Positions 44,334-52,951 of a stretch of 64,000 nt of DNA are shown here, one piece after another. Every line of letters starts with the position of its first letter. The stretch's first letter is position 1. The position numbers and the translations under genes are program-made. The stretch comes from JAMLHH01 sp037189845 (lineage in GTDB: Bacteria; Bacteroidota; Bacteroidia; Chitinophagales; JADIYW01), in contig JBBCIS010000004.1 in NCBI GenBank assembly GCA_037189845.1, positions 124,001 through 188,000 on the forward strand, given 5' to 3'. The notes beneath the pieces were generated by a model, which saw only the letters and a program-made list of their open reading frames with translations, had not been told where the DNA came from and did no database searches.

Positions 44334-44903
44334 ATGAATGCGCTACAATATCTCTATCAACATCCGTTGCTGACAGATCAGGAAAAACAAAAAATATCTG
44401 ATGCCCATCAAAAAGTAGCATTTAAAAAAGGAGATTTTATATTGAAATCCGGCCAGATTGCTAAAGAATATTATTGTATAGAGCAAGGAATGGTTCGTTC
44501 GTTTGTCATTGATTACAGAGGCAATGATATTACGACTGGCTTTTCCGGGAAAAATGAGCTGGTGGTGGATGTCTTCTCACTTTTCCACTCCTCACCTGCC
44601 CGGGAAGATATACAGGCACTCACGGATATCGAAGCATGGAAAATAGATTTTGATACTTTTCAGGAATTGTATCATTCCTGTAAGGGTTTCAGCGAATGGG
44701 GACGTGCATGGATGTCACAAAGCCTCTTTATGATCAAGCAAAGAGCCATTTCTATGATTACAGATTCTGCCAGTCAAAGATATCTGGAACTATTGCATCA
44801 GCGGCCGGATATTTTCAGCCATGTACCACTCAAACATATAGCAACTTATCTCGGCATCACAGACACATCCCTGAGCCGTATCAGAAAAGAAGTTTCCAGA
44901 TAG
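44334..44903 (+). CDS. Crp/Fnr-family transcription regulator
   Basis: A 189-residue protein: a cyclic-nucleotide-binding-like beta-roll (FKKGDFILKSGQIAKEYYCI, then VDVFSLF) and a short C-terminal helix-turn-helix (VPLKHIATYLGITDTSLSRIRKE). The Cys needed for an FNR iron-sulfur cluster are absent and the cAMP-binding Arg/Glu pocket is not evident, as in many small Bacteroidota members of this family. Targets unknown; its closeness to the cco locus is suggestive only. Confidence 0.88.
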   Translation: MNALQYLYQHPLLTDQEKQKISDAHQKVAFKKGDFILKSGQIAKEYYCIEQGMVRSFVIDYRGNDITTGFSGKNELVVDVFSLFHSSPAREDIQALTDIEAWKIDFDTFQELYHSCKGFSEWGRAWMSQSLFMIKQRAISMITDSASQRYLELLHQRPDIFSHVPLKHIATYLGITDTSLSRIRKEVSR

Positions 44904-44994
44904 TTATTTCTTGCCATAGGACAAGACAGTTTTTCCGGCTAACAATTTTATTTGCTTTACAATTCTGTAACATTGGAACTGTAAAAGCATTTTT

Positions 44995-45150
44995 ATGATA
45001 TTGAGAAATCATTTTCACTTTTTTATGATGGTACTGAGCGGAGGATTTTCAGAAAAGACACCTGTAAAAGATGCAAAATTTTTATCTGAAAATGTACCTA
45101 AGAAATCAGATACAGCAAAAAAGCAAGCGAACCTGACTGGTAAATATTAA
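44995..45150 (+). CDS. possible small exported peptide
   Basis: A 51-codon open frame: MILRNHFHFFMMVLSGGFSE then a Lys/Ser-rich tail (KTPVKDAKFL, PKKSDTAKKQ). The N-terminus could be a weak signal sequence. It lies 28 bases before the VOC gene. There is no homology I can name, and it could be chance. Confidence 0.3.
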   Translation: MILRNHFHFFMMVLSGGFSEKTPVKDAKFLSENVPKKSDTAKKQANLTGKY

Positions 45151-45178
45151 ATTGTAACATCTTTAAAAACAAACAACT

Positions 45179-45619
45179 ATGGCAAAAGTACATGTCTATC
45201 TCAATTTCAACGGCAACTGCGAAGAAGCTTTTTCCTTTTACGAAAAAGTATTCAACACTACCAATACCGGCATATACAGATTCGGAGATATCCCGGCAGA
45301 TCCGAATTTCACTATAGCAGATGCTGATAAAAATAAAATCATGCACATGGCACTATTTATCAATCCTGAAACAATGTTGATGGGTAGTGACTGCCTGGAA
45401 AATTTCGGCCAGAATGCTACCAGCGGTACCAATACATATGTAATGCTGGATACTGCGACAGCTGAAGAAGCAAAAACGTTATATGCAGCTTTGACAGAAG
45501 GCGCCAACAATATCGAAATGGAGCTGGGCGAACAAATGTGGGCGGAATTGTATGCTTCTTTCGAAGATAAGTACGGTATCAAATGGATGATACACTTCGA
45601 AGGTAACAAAAAAATGTAA
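45179..45619 (+). CDS. VOC-family protein (PhnB-like)
   Basis: A 146-residue glyoxalase/bleomycin-resistance fold protein of the PhnB type: VYLNFNGNCEEAFSFYEKVF, IMHMALFINPETMLMGSDC, and an end MWAELYASFEDKYGIKWMIHF. The family includes dioxygenases and demethylubiquinone-like proteins of unclear role. It begins a three-gene run with an SRPBCC protein and a second VOC protein. Confidence 0.9.
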   Translation: MAKVHVYLNFNGNCEEAFSFYEKVFNTTNTGIYRFGDIPADPNFTIADADKNKIMHMALFINPETMLMGSDCLENFGQNATSGTNTYVMLDTATAEEAKTLYAALTEGANNIEMELGEQMWAELYASFEDKYGIKWMIHFEGNKKM

Positions 45620-45644
45620 GTACTGTACGACTAAAACATTCATT

Positions 45645-46163
45645 ATGAAAGCTCTAAAATACATCTTATTCGCTGTCATCGGACTGACAGTCGCAGTTCT
45701 GATCATCTCTCTGATTTTGCCTAAAAAATTTCACGCAGAAGGAACAGTGGTGGTTAACAAACCTGTAGCAGAAGTCTTTGATTATGTGAAATATGTAAAA
45801 AATCAGGAAAACTATGGCGTATGGTTCAGAATGGACGATAAGATTCAGAAAAAATTCAGCGGAGAAGATGGACATGTGGGTTTCAGGTATGAATGGGAAA
45901 GCAAAAAAGTTGGTGATGGCGTTCAGGTCATCACCAATATTATTGACAATGAACGGGTAGAAATGGATTTGTTTTTCAATGGTTCTGAGGAACCTGCAAA
46001 ATCCTATATTTCTACAGAAGCCGTGGATTCAAATTCCACGAAAGTAGTATGGGCAATAGATGGAGAAATGCCGATACCATATAATCTGATGAGTTTGTTC
46101 TACGATATGAATAATGATTTCATACAAGGGACACAAAATCTGAAAGAAGTCCTCGAAAAATAA
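45645..46163 (+). CDS. SRPBCC-family protein with membrane anchor
   Basis: A 172-residue protein: N-terminal membrane helix (ILFAVIGLTVAVLIISLIL) then a START/SRPBCC-type ligand-binding domain with VVVNKPVAEVFDYVKYVKN, GFRYEWESKKVGDGVQ and STKVVWAIDGEMPIPYNL. It is 25 bases after the VOC gene and 6 bases before the next. Ligand unknown. Confidence 0.87.
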   Translation: MKALKYILFAVIGLTVAVLIISLILPKKFHAEGTVVVNKPVAEVFDYVKYVKNQENYGVWFRMDDKIQKKFSGEDGHVGFRYEWESKKVGDGVQVITNIIDNERVEMDLFFNGSEEPAKSYISTEAVDSNSTKVVWAIDGEMPIPYNLMSLFYDMNNDFIQGTQNLKEVLEK

Positions 46164-46169
46164 TCTCTT

Positions 46170-46982
46170 ATGCAAAAAATCGTCCCTGCAATCTGGTTTG
46201 ATAACAATGCTCAGCAGGCATTTGAATTTTATACGGAAGTATTTCCTGATTCGATGATACACTTTTCAGATCCTGTAGTTACAGAAGCTTCTTTATCCGG
46301 GGTAGTTTTTACCGGGATCAACGGAGGGCCTCAATTCAGGCCGAACCCGGCTATCTCTTATATGGTGGTCAGTGAAAGCCATGATGAAATTGATCTTATA
46401 TGGAACGGCTTATCTCAGGAAGGGAAGATACTCATGGCACTGGATACTTATCCATGGAGTCAGCATTACGGATGGCTGGAAGATAAATATGGTGTATCGT
46501 GGCAATTGTACTATGGAAAATTATCAGATGTACACGGACAAAGAATTATACCTACATTGATGTTTTGCGGTGAACAGCAAGGCAAATGTATGTCCGCACT
46601 TCATTTTTATGAGCAGTTGTTTCCTGATTTCGTATCTGACGGAATATTGAAATATCCTGAAGGTAAAATGAAGGACCAGATACAGCATACCCAGTTTAAA
46701 GTAAAAAATTTTGTGCTGATGGCAATGGACAGCGGTGTTCCTCAGGATTTTACTTTCACAGAAGGCAATTCTCTGGTTATTCTGTGTGAAAATCAACCCG
46801 AAATAGACCAATACTGGAATTTCATCACTCAGAAAGGTATTGAAAGTATGTGCGGGTGGTGCAAAGATGAGTTTGGCGTCAGCTGGCAAATCATCCCGAA
46901 AAACATGGCTGAGTTGATGGCTCGTCCCGACGCTGTATTACGACTGATGAAAATGAAAAAAATTATCATCGAGGATTTTTAG
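46170..46982 (+). CDS. double VOC-family protein (3-demethylubiquinone methyltransferase-like)
   Basis: A 270-residue tandem of two PhnB-like domains. The first has PAIWFDNNAQQAFEFYTEVF and WLEDKYGVSWQLYYG; the second PTLMFCGEQQGKCMSALHFY and WCKDEFGVSWQIIP. Despite the family name there is no methyltransferase fold. Enzymatic role unknown. Confidence 0.88.
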   Translation: MQKIVPAIWFDNNAQQAFEFYTEVFPDSMIHFSDPVVTEASLSGVVFTGINGGPQFRPNPAISYMVVSESHDEIDLIWNGLSQEGKILMALDTYPWSQHYGWLEDKYGVSWQLYYGKLSDVHGQRIIPTLMFCGEQQGKCMSALHFYEQLFPDFVSDGILKYPEGKMKDQIQHTQFKVKNFVLMAMDSGVPQDFTFTEGNSLVILCENQPEIDQYWNFITQKGIESMCGWCKDEFGVSWQIIPKNMAELMARPDAVLRLMKMKKIIIEDF

Positions 46983-47242
46983 TCCAACGATAAAACTTCT
47001 AAGTTTTTAGAAAAAACACATGGACTGCTTTTAAATCATCAGTGTCCATTCAATCTCGCCAAAAATTATATAACAAATTTAATGGAAAACCTCATGGAAT
47101 AGAACATTCCGGTTCTATAGTTTTATGCCCTTTATCTTTGAATTTGTTTAACTTTCCGATGCACTAGCTATATGGTTAGGAGAGAATTTGCATTCAAATT
47201 CCGGCAACTTTACAGAGACAACATTTTTAGGGAAAATAAAAA

Positions 47243-47725
47243 ATGATGAAAAACTACCGGACAACTCCCATTTTCAAAAAAGCAGAAGAAATTCTGGAAA
47301 CCCTGATAGCTATCACGGATATCTTTCCGGAAGATAATGAGATGCTTTTGTCTCTGAAAGGACAGCTTCTGGGCGATGCAATGCTCATTCAAGCCAAATT
47401 AGCGGGAGCATTTTCTGTAAAGTTGTATGATGTAAAAATGGAAAATGCTACTTTGATACGCAAAGCAGCCCGGGATTTAATGGTGGCATATCACAGCCTG
47501 GAAATGTTTGAGTTTGAGGAAGTCGAATATTACCAGCTCGTCCGGACACAAATAGAAGAATTTCGGTTGCTCTTCATCGAATGGGTAGCAGATTTTAATC
47601 CTTCACACTTTATTACTGACAACTGGGGATTATTTAATCCTCCCGGAATCGCTCCCGACTATGAACAACGAAGTGATGAGCTCAATTTTCTGGATGAGGA
47701 TGAGGACGAAGATTTAGATTTTTAA
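47243..47725 (+). CDS. conserved helical protein of unknown function
   Basis: A 160-residue mainly helical protein. The run FKKAEEILETLIAITDIFPE and following helices (SLKGQLLGDAMLIQAKLAGA, VEYYQLVRTQIEEFRLLFIE) suggest a four-helix bundle. The tail is strongly acidic (LDEDEDEDLDF). No family is recognised. A TTTTAGGGA stretch precedes the ATG. Confidence 0.65.
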   Translation: MMKNYRTTPIFKKAEEILETLIAITDIFPEDNEMLLSLKGQLLGDAMLIQAKLAGAFSVKLYDVKMENATLIRKAARDLMVAYHSLEMFEFEEVEYYQLVRTQIEEFRLLFIEWVADFNPSHFITDNWGLFNPPGIAPDYEQRSDELNFLDEDEDEDLDF

Positions 47726-47754
47726 TTTTTAGTTTTATCGTCTTTCTTTGGCTG

Positions 47755-47860
47755 TGCGTATGCAGCGGCAGGGACAGAGTGAAGTATCACCCGCCGCACT
47801 TCAATAAACTTAGTAACCTCGGCGGGAAGACGCAACGATGGCCCGCAAGCCGCCCAAAAG
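47755..47860 (-). repeat. dispersed GC-rich repeat, copy C (inverted)
   Basis: Read on the minus strand it gives GCGGGCCATCGTTGCGTC, later GTGCGGCGGGTGATAC and CTGTCCCTGCCGCTGC, matching the word order of copy B at 18871 (GCGGGC...CTACGTC, GTGCGGCGGACGATAC, CTATCCCTGCCC). It lies in the leader region upstream of purL. Confidence 0.55.
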
Positions 47861-47965
47861 CAAATAAATCTAAATTTAATCTTGTACGGTTTAGGAAAGA
47901 CTTGAGGTTTGAGTATTTTTGGGCAAGCAATGAGTTCCATTGTTTAAATCTGATTGTAACACGAT

Positions 47966-50900
47966 ATGATTTATTTTTTCGGGTCCGAAATTCCTACTGT
48001 TTTTGCTGTACAAGTAAACACTGCGCTCTCTTCTGAAGATGTACTCAAACTTAACTGGCTGTTTGGCGACACTTCGCTCATAGATTCCAAAACGCTTGAA
48101 GGTTCTTTTGTAGGTCCGCGCGCTGCGATGGTCACTCCGTGGAGTACGAATGCGGTAGAGATTACTCAGAATATGGGCATATCAGGTATTGTGCGGATAG
48201 AAGAATTTCATGCTTTGGCGGAAGGTCAGCAAGCTGATTTTGACCCGATGCTGTCGCAAAAATTTGAGGGATTGCATCAGGATATTTTCAGGATCGATAT
48301 CCAGCCGGAAGCAGTACAATATATTGATGATATTGCGGCTTACAATAAAGCGGAAGGTCTGGCTTTGAGCGAGGAAGAGGTCAACTATCTGAACAATCTC
48401 TCTGAGAAGCTGGGCAGAAAACTAACGGATTCTGAAGTATTCGGATTTTCTCAGGTCAATTCTGAACACTGCCGCCACAAAATATTCAACGGGACTTTTG
48501 TCATAGACGGCGTAGAAAAGCCTTCTTCTTTGTTCAAAATGATTAAGAAGACTTCTCAGGAGCATCCGAATGGTATCGTGTCTGCATACAAGGATAATGT
48601 GGCTTTTGTGAAAGGTCCGAAAGCGGAACAATTTGCACCGGCACGTCCAGATGTTCCTTCCAATTATGAAGTAAAAGATTTTGATTCTGTTATATCTCTC
48701 AAAGCGGAAACACACAATTTCCCTACAACAGTAGAGCCTTTCAATGGAGCAGCTACCGGTTCGGGTGGAGAAATTCGTGACCGTCTGGCTGGCGGACAGG
48801 GTTCTTTGCCACTGGCGGGAACGGCGGTATATATGACGGCATATCCTAGACTCGCTTCGACTCCGCTCAGCGACCAAGATAATGCCCTTCGAGAGCCTCA
48901 GGGCACAGGTCGTTCGTGGGAAACATCTTTTCCTGCAAGAAAATGGTTGTACCAGAATCCGAAAGATATCTTAATCAAAGCATCGAATGGAGCTTCTGAT
49001 TTTGGTAATAAATTCGGACAACCGTTGATTACGGGTTCTGTTTTGACTTTCGAACATCTGGAAGCCGGCAGAAAACTAGGCTTTGATAAAGTCATCATGC
49101 TCGCAGGTGGTATCGGTTACGGTAAAGCTGAGCAGGCTATCAAACGCACTCCTGAAAAAGGTGATAAAATCGTGGTGTTGGGTGGCGACAACTACCGTAT
49201 CGGTATGGGTGGTGCTGCTGTATCTTCTGCAGACACAGGTTCGATGGGAAGTTCTATCGAGTTGAACGCCATCCAGCGTTCCAATCCTGAGATGCAAAAA
49301 CGTGTTGCCAATGCGATTCGGGGGATGGTAGAGAGTAATGAAAATACAATTGTATCTATCCACGACCACGGTGCAGGCGGTCACTTAAATTGCTTGTCTG
49401 AATTGGTGGAAGCGACTGGTGGACACATTGATTTGGATAAACTACCGGTAGGCGACCCGACTTTATCCGCTAAAGAAATTATCGGCAACGAATCTCAGGA
49501 AAGAATGGGATTGGTGATTCCGGAAGAATATGTAGCTACTTTACAAACCATCGCTGAACGTGAACGTGCACCGATGTTTGTGGTAGGAGAAATCACGGAT
49601 GACCATGTCTTCAAAATAGAATCTGCCACAAAAGGTACAAAACCGATGGATTTCGAGCTGGACGATATGTTTGGCAGTTCTCCGAAAACTATTATGGAAG
49701 ACCAGACACTCGTACGTGAGTATGCAGATGTAGAATATCAGACAGAAAAATTTGAAACCTATCTGGAAGCTGTACTTCAATTAGAAGCTGTGGCTTGTAA
49801 AGACTGGTTGACTAATAAAGTGGACAGATGCGTAGGCGGTCGTGTGGCGAAACAGCAAACGGCTGGTCCTTTGCAACTGCCATTGAACAACTGCGGTGTG
49901 ATGGCGCTGGATTATAAGGGTGTGCATGGTATCGCAACTTCTGTAGGTCATGCTCCTGCGATTGCTTTGATAGATGAAAAAGCGGGCAGCAGAGTAGCGA
50001 TTGCAGAATCTTTGACCAATATCGTATGGGCTCCGCTGGAAGACCAGCTGAAAAGTGTTTCACTTTCTGCTAACTGGATGTGGCCTTGCCGTGACAAAGG
50101 TGAAGATGCAAGATTGTACAATGCAGTAGAAGCTTGCTCAGAATTTGCGATTGCTTTGGGTATCAATATTCCTACGGGAAAAGATTCTCTTTCGATGAAG
50201 CAAAAATATCCTGACGGAGATGTAGTATCTCCGGGTACAGTAATCATTTCTGCTGCAGGACATTGCAACGATATCAGAAAAGTAGTAGAACCTGTTTTGA
50301 AGAAAAACGGAAACGCTATCTATTATATCAATTTATCGGATGACGCTTTCCAGTTAGGAGGTTCGTCATTTGCACAGATTTTGAATAAATTAGGTCAATC
50401 TGCTCCGGATGTAAAAGATGCTGCTCAGTTTACCAAAACTTTCAATGCAGTACAATCTTTGATCAGTGCCGGAAAAATTGATGCAGGGCACGATATCGGT
50501 TCTGGTGGTTTGATTACTACTCTACTGGAGATGTGCTTTGCTGATAATGGTCTGGGAGCAGATATCAATTTATCTTCTTTGGGTGAAAAAGATATCCTGA
50601 AAGTATTGTTTGCTGAAAATGTTGGTTTAGTATTCCAGGCAGATGCATCTGTAGAAAATGAGTTGCAAGCTGCAGGAGTTAATTTCCATAAAATCGGTTC
50701 GGTTAATACTGACGGTCAATTAAATATCCAGTCTGATGAAACATCTTTCTCTCTGGAAATAGAAAAATGGAGAGATACCTGGTTCAAAACTTCTTACTTA
50801 CTAGACCAGTATCAATCGGGTGCTGCGAAAGCAAAAGAGCGTTTTGAAAACTATAAAAATCAACCTTTACAGTTTGTTTTTCCTGCACATTTTACTGGTT

Positions 50901-51706
50901 GCTTCGACTCCGCTCAGCGACCGTACAGCAATCGTTCATTGAGCGTAGCCGAAATGAAAAGACCTCAGGCGGCTATCATTCGTGAGAAAGGCAGCAACTC
51001 TGAAAGAGAAATGGCTTACGCACTCTTCCTTGCCGGTTTTGATGTAAGAGATGTGCATATGACAGATTTGATTTCCGGTCGTGAGACTTTGGAAGATGTA
51101 CAATTCCTTGGAGCTGTGGGCGGATTTTCCAACTCTGATGTATTAGGTTCTGCGAAAGGCTGGGCAGGTGCGTTCAAGTATAATGAAAAAGCTAAAAAGG
51201 CAATAGAAAATTTCTTTGCCCGTCCTGATACTCTATCGATTGGTATCTGTAACGGATGTCAATTGTTCGTAGAATTGGGGCTGATTTATCCCGAACATAC
51301 GGAACAGCCGAAAATGCTACACAATGACAGCCATAAGCACGAAACGATTTTCACTTCTCTGAAGATTCAGGAAAACAATTCAGTGATGTTATCCTCTTTA
51401 GCAGGAAGTACGCTGGGCGTATGGGTTTCTCACGGTGAGGGTAAATTCGCTCTTCCGTTAGCTGAAGAGAACTATCACATCATCGGCAAATACGGTCATG
51501 AAGGTTTCCCTGCAAATCCTAATGGTTCTGCTTACAATACTGGTATGTTGAGCGATGCATCCGGTCGTCATATCGTGACAATGCCGCATATCGAACGTTC
51601 TGTTTTCCAATGGCAGTGGGCGAACTATCCTGATGGCAGAAATGATGAAGTTTCTCCGTGGATAGAAGCCTTCGTGAATGCGAGAGAGTGGCTGGTAAGT
51701 AAATAA
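47966..51706 (+). CDS. purL: phosphoribosylformylglycinamidine synthase (single-chain PurL)
   Basis: A 1246-residue large-type PurL that converts FGAR, glutamine and ATP to FGAM in purine synthesis. Landmarks are FSQVNSEHCRHKIFNG, KAETHNFPTTVEPFNGAATG, SNGASDFGNKFGQPL, HDHGAGGHLNCLSE, NIPTGKDSLSMK and the C-terminal glutaminase: AAIIREKGSNSEREM and ICNGCQ with nucleophile C1098. Two stretches look foreign: about residues 296-316 (between YPR and RSWE) and about 978-999 (before RPQAAI). Both are encoded by dispersed palindromic repeats inserted in frame in loop or linker positions. The protein is otherwise complete. Confidence 0.95.
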   Translation: MIYFFGSEIPTVFAVQVNTALSSEDVLKLNWLFGDTSLIDSKTLEGSFVGPRAAMVTPWSTNAVEITQNMGISGIVRIEEFHALAEGQQADFDPMLSQKFEGLHQDIFRIDIQPEAVQYIDDIAAYNKAEGLALSEEEVNYLNNLSEKLGRKLTDSEVFGFSQVNSEHCRHKIFNGTFVIDGVEKPSSLFKMIKKTSQEHPNGIVSAYKDNVAFVKGPKAEQFAPARPDVPSNYEVKDFDSVISLKAETHNFPTTVEPFNGAATGSGGEIRDRLAGGQGSLPLAGTAVYMTAYPRLASTPLSDQDNALREPQGTGRSWETSFPARKWLYQNPKDILIKASNGASDFGNKFGQPLITGSVLTFEHLEAGRKLGFDKVIMLAGGIGYGKAEQAIKRTPEKGDKIVVLGGDNYRIGMGGAAVSSADTGSMGSSIELNAIQRSNPEMQKRVANAIRGMVESNENTIVSIHDHGAGGHLNCLSELVEATGGHIDLDKLPVGDPTLSAKEIIGNESQERMGLVIPEEYVATLQTIAERERAPMFVVGEITDDHVFKIESATKGTKPMDFELDDMFGSSPKTIMEDQTLVREYADVEYQTEKFETYLEAVLQLEAVACKDWLTNKVDRCVGGRVAKQQTAGPLQLPLNNCGVMALDYKGVHGIATSVGHAPAIALIDEKAGSRVAIAESLTNIVWAPLEDQLKSVSLSANWMWPCRDKGEDARLYNAVEACSEFAIALGINIPTGKDSLSMKQKYPDGDVVSPGTVIISAAGHCNDIRKVVEPVLKKNGNAIYYINLSDDAFQLGGSSFAQILNKLGQSAPDVKDAAQFTKTFNAVQSLISAGKIDAGHDIGSGGLITTLLEMCFADNGLGADINLSSLGEKDILKVLFAENVGLVFQADASVENELQAAGVNFHKIGSVNTDGQLNIQSDETSFSLEIEKWRDTWFKTSYLLDQYQSGAAKAKERFENYKNQPLQFVFPAHFTGCFDSAQRPYSNRSLSVAEMKRPQAAIIREKGSNSEREMAYALFLAGFDVRDVHMTDLISGRETLEDVQFLGAVGGFSNSDVLGSAKGWAGAFKYNEKAKKAIENFFARPDTLSIGICNGCQLFVELGLIYPEHTEQPKMLHNDSHKHETIFTSLKIQENNSVMLSSLAGSTLGVWVSHGEGKFALPLAEENYHIIGKYGHEGFPANPNGSAYNTGMLSDASGRHIVTMPHIERSVFQWQWANYPDGRNDEVSPWIEAFVNAREWLVSK
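48850..48914 (+). repeat. in-frame repeat insertion 1 inside purL
   Basis: Two units back to back: GCTTCGACTCCGCTCAGCGA, then TGCCCTTCGAGAGCCTCAGG ending GCA, which is itself a near-palindrome. The translated segment (PRLASTPLSDQDNALREPQG) interrupts the conserved MTAYPR...RSWE region. The first unit is the reverse complement type of TGAGCGAAGTCGAAG at 18909. Confidence 0.7.
50897..50962 (+). repeat. in-frame repeat insertion 2 inside purL
   Basis: GCTTCGACTCCGCTCAGCGA is followed about 20 bases later by its inverted partner TTGAGCGTAGCCGAAATG, so the whole can fold as a hairpin. It encodes GCFDSAQRPYSNRSLSVAEM in the linker before the glutaminase domain. The first 22 bases are identical to the start of insertion 1. 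Confidence 0.7.
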
Positions 51707-51869
51707 GATGCCAATGGCATTACTGACGTAATGAAAGTACGGGAACGTGGTGACTGAAGTTTCTCTAAGTCAGCAATTTTGATGTATTTGCAAGTCAGGA
51801 AATGATACCAATGCATTTAAAACATTTATCTTATCAATTCGTTGATAAAAAGTATGTAGATTCGTTGAT

Positions 51870-52334
51870 ATGAATTGTGTTTCTAAATATCCTCAACTGT
51901 CTGAAACTTATGAAAAAGTAAGAATTTTATCTTTTGAAGAAAAGAAAGCTGCAGTTTCTGATGAAAATAAAATGAATACCTTGTTAGATGCAATTTTAGA
52001 CTTAAAAAAAATGATTTCTCACAAAACTGAAATCATTGAAGAATTAATTACAGAATTGGAATCTATCACATGGATAGATGAGTCAGGTAAAAATGAGTTG
52101 ATGTTGATCAATGACATTGTATCCTCACTTAAAGACTTTCGTAGCACTCTTATCAGATTTTATGTTTCAATGAATTTTATAAGAGAAAAAGGAATAGCAA
52201 AAACCGAAATCAATCAATTTAAAAATGCGATTGATGATCTGAAAGAAATGACAAATGATCTGGAATCACGTTTTTTCATTTTACCTTCTATGCCTGAATT
52301 TCAGGAAACTACCAAAGAACTCTCCTTAGTATAG
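51870..52334 (+). CDS. possible antitoxin partner of the toxin at 52339
   Basis: A 154-residue helical protein, acidic and coiled-coil-like (DLKKMISHKTEIIEELITEL, FKNAIDDLKEMTNDLESRF). No DNA-binding motif is obvious. It ends four bases before a ParE/RelE-like gene, the order antitoxin then toxin of type II systems. The family is unknown to me and its role is inferred from position only. Confidence 0.5.
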   Translation: MNCVSKYPQLSETYEKVRILSFEEKKAAVSDENKMNTLLDAILDLKKMISHKTEIIEELITELESITWIDESGKNELMLINDIVSSLKDFRSTLIRFYVSMNFIREKGIAKTEINQFKNAIDDLKEMTNDLESRFFILPSMPEFQETTKELSLV

Positions 52335-52338
52335 CTCA

Positions 52339-52746
52339 ATGAAAATTTATTGTTTACAAGAGTTCAAAAATCAATACGAAAAACTGGTCAGGAAAAATTC
52401 ATACGCATCTGTTGAAACTGATATTATTGAATATTTTTTCAACAATTCTATCGAACAACTTGCATCAGGTACACGGCTTAATAACAGTAATGATACTCCC
52501 TATATAAAAAAGAGATTAAAAGGAAGCGGAGGTTATAGAATTTACTATTTATTGATCATCAAGGATGACAATGTGTACTTAATGTTTTTGCATCCCAAAA
52601 CCGGCTCCATGGGATATGATAACATAAATGATGAGACAAAAGCTTTTTTGTATAAAAAAGTACTGGAAAGTATACGAACAAAACATCTTTTTGAAGTTTT
52701 TGTAACTAATCAGAAGCTTTATTTCAAAAACATCAATGATATATAG
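52339..52746 (+). CDS. RelE/ParE-superfamily toxin-like protein
   Basis: A 135-residue protein. The core IKKRLKGSGGYRIYYLLIIK, then VYLMFLHPKTGSMGYDN, fits the RelE/ParE beta-sheet (K-L-KG-GGYRI-Y pattern) found in HigB/ParE toxins that act on ribosome-bound mRNA or gyrase. The C-terminus continues with LYKKVLESIRTKHLFEVFV, longer than usual. It is placed directly after the helical gene at 51870. Confidence 0.65.
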   Translation: MKIYCLQEFKNQYEKLVRKNSYASVETDIIEYFFNNSIEQLASGTRLNNSNDTPYIKKRLKGSGGYRIYYLLIIKDDNVYLMFLHPKTGSMGYDNINDETKAFLYKKVLESIRTKHLFEVFVTNQKLYFKNINDI

Positions 52747-52749
52747 GGT

Positions 52750-52944
52750 TTATTTCTCTATCGCCACAGATATTTCAGGCGAAACTTTTTCCTGAATAGG
52801 TGAAGATGAATCCCCCAATGAGTCATGAACAAAAAAGCTGCTATTCGATGGCTTGATTTTGTATTCTTTACCGCCTTCAAATTCTACCCCAGTACAACTT
52901 AATGTCAGTACAAAAACAAGGGCAAATGGAATAATCCCTTTAAT
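52750..52944 (-). CDS. small lipoprotein, apparently with an ATT start
   Basis: A 64-codon minus-strand frame: IKGIIPFALVFVLTLSC with a lipobox (LSC), then a polar tail (EYKIKPSNSSFFVHDSLGDS, PEISVAIEK). An in-frame stop directly precedes the ATT at 52944, and no ATG, GTG or TTG lies before the lipobox. It begins 7 bases after the stop of the gene at 52952, as expected for a coupled operon gene. Either translation starts at ATT, or the start codon has been lost. Confidence 0.5.
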   Translation of the reverse strand: MKGIIPFALVFVLTLSCTGVEFEGGKEYKIKPSNSSFFVHDSLGDSSSPIQEKVSPEISVAIEK

Positions 52945-52951
52945 TTATCCG

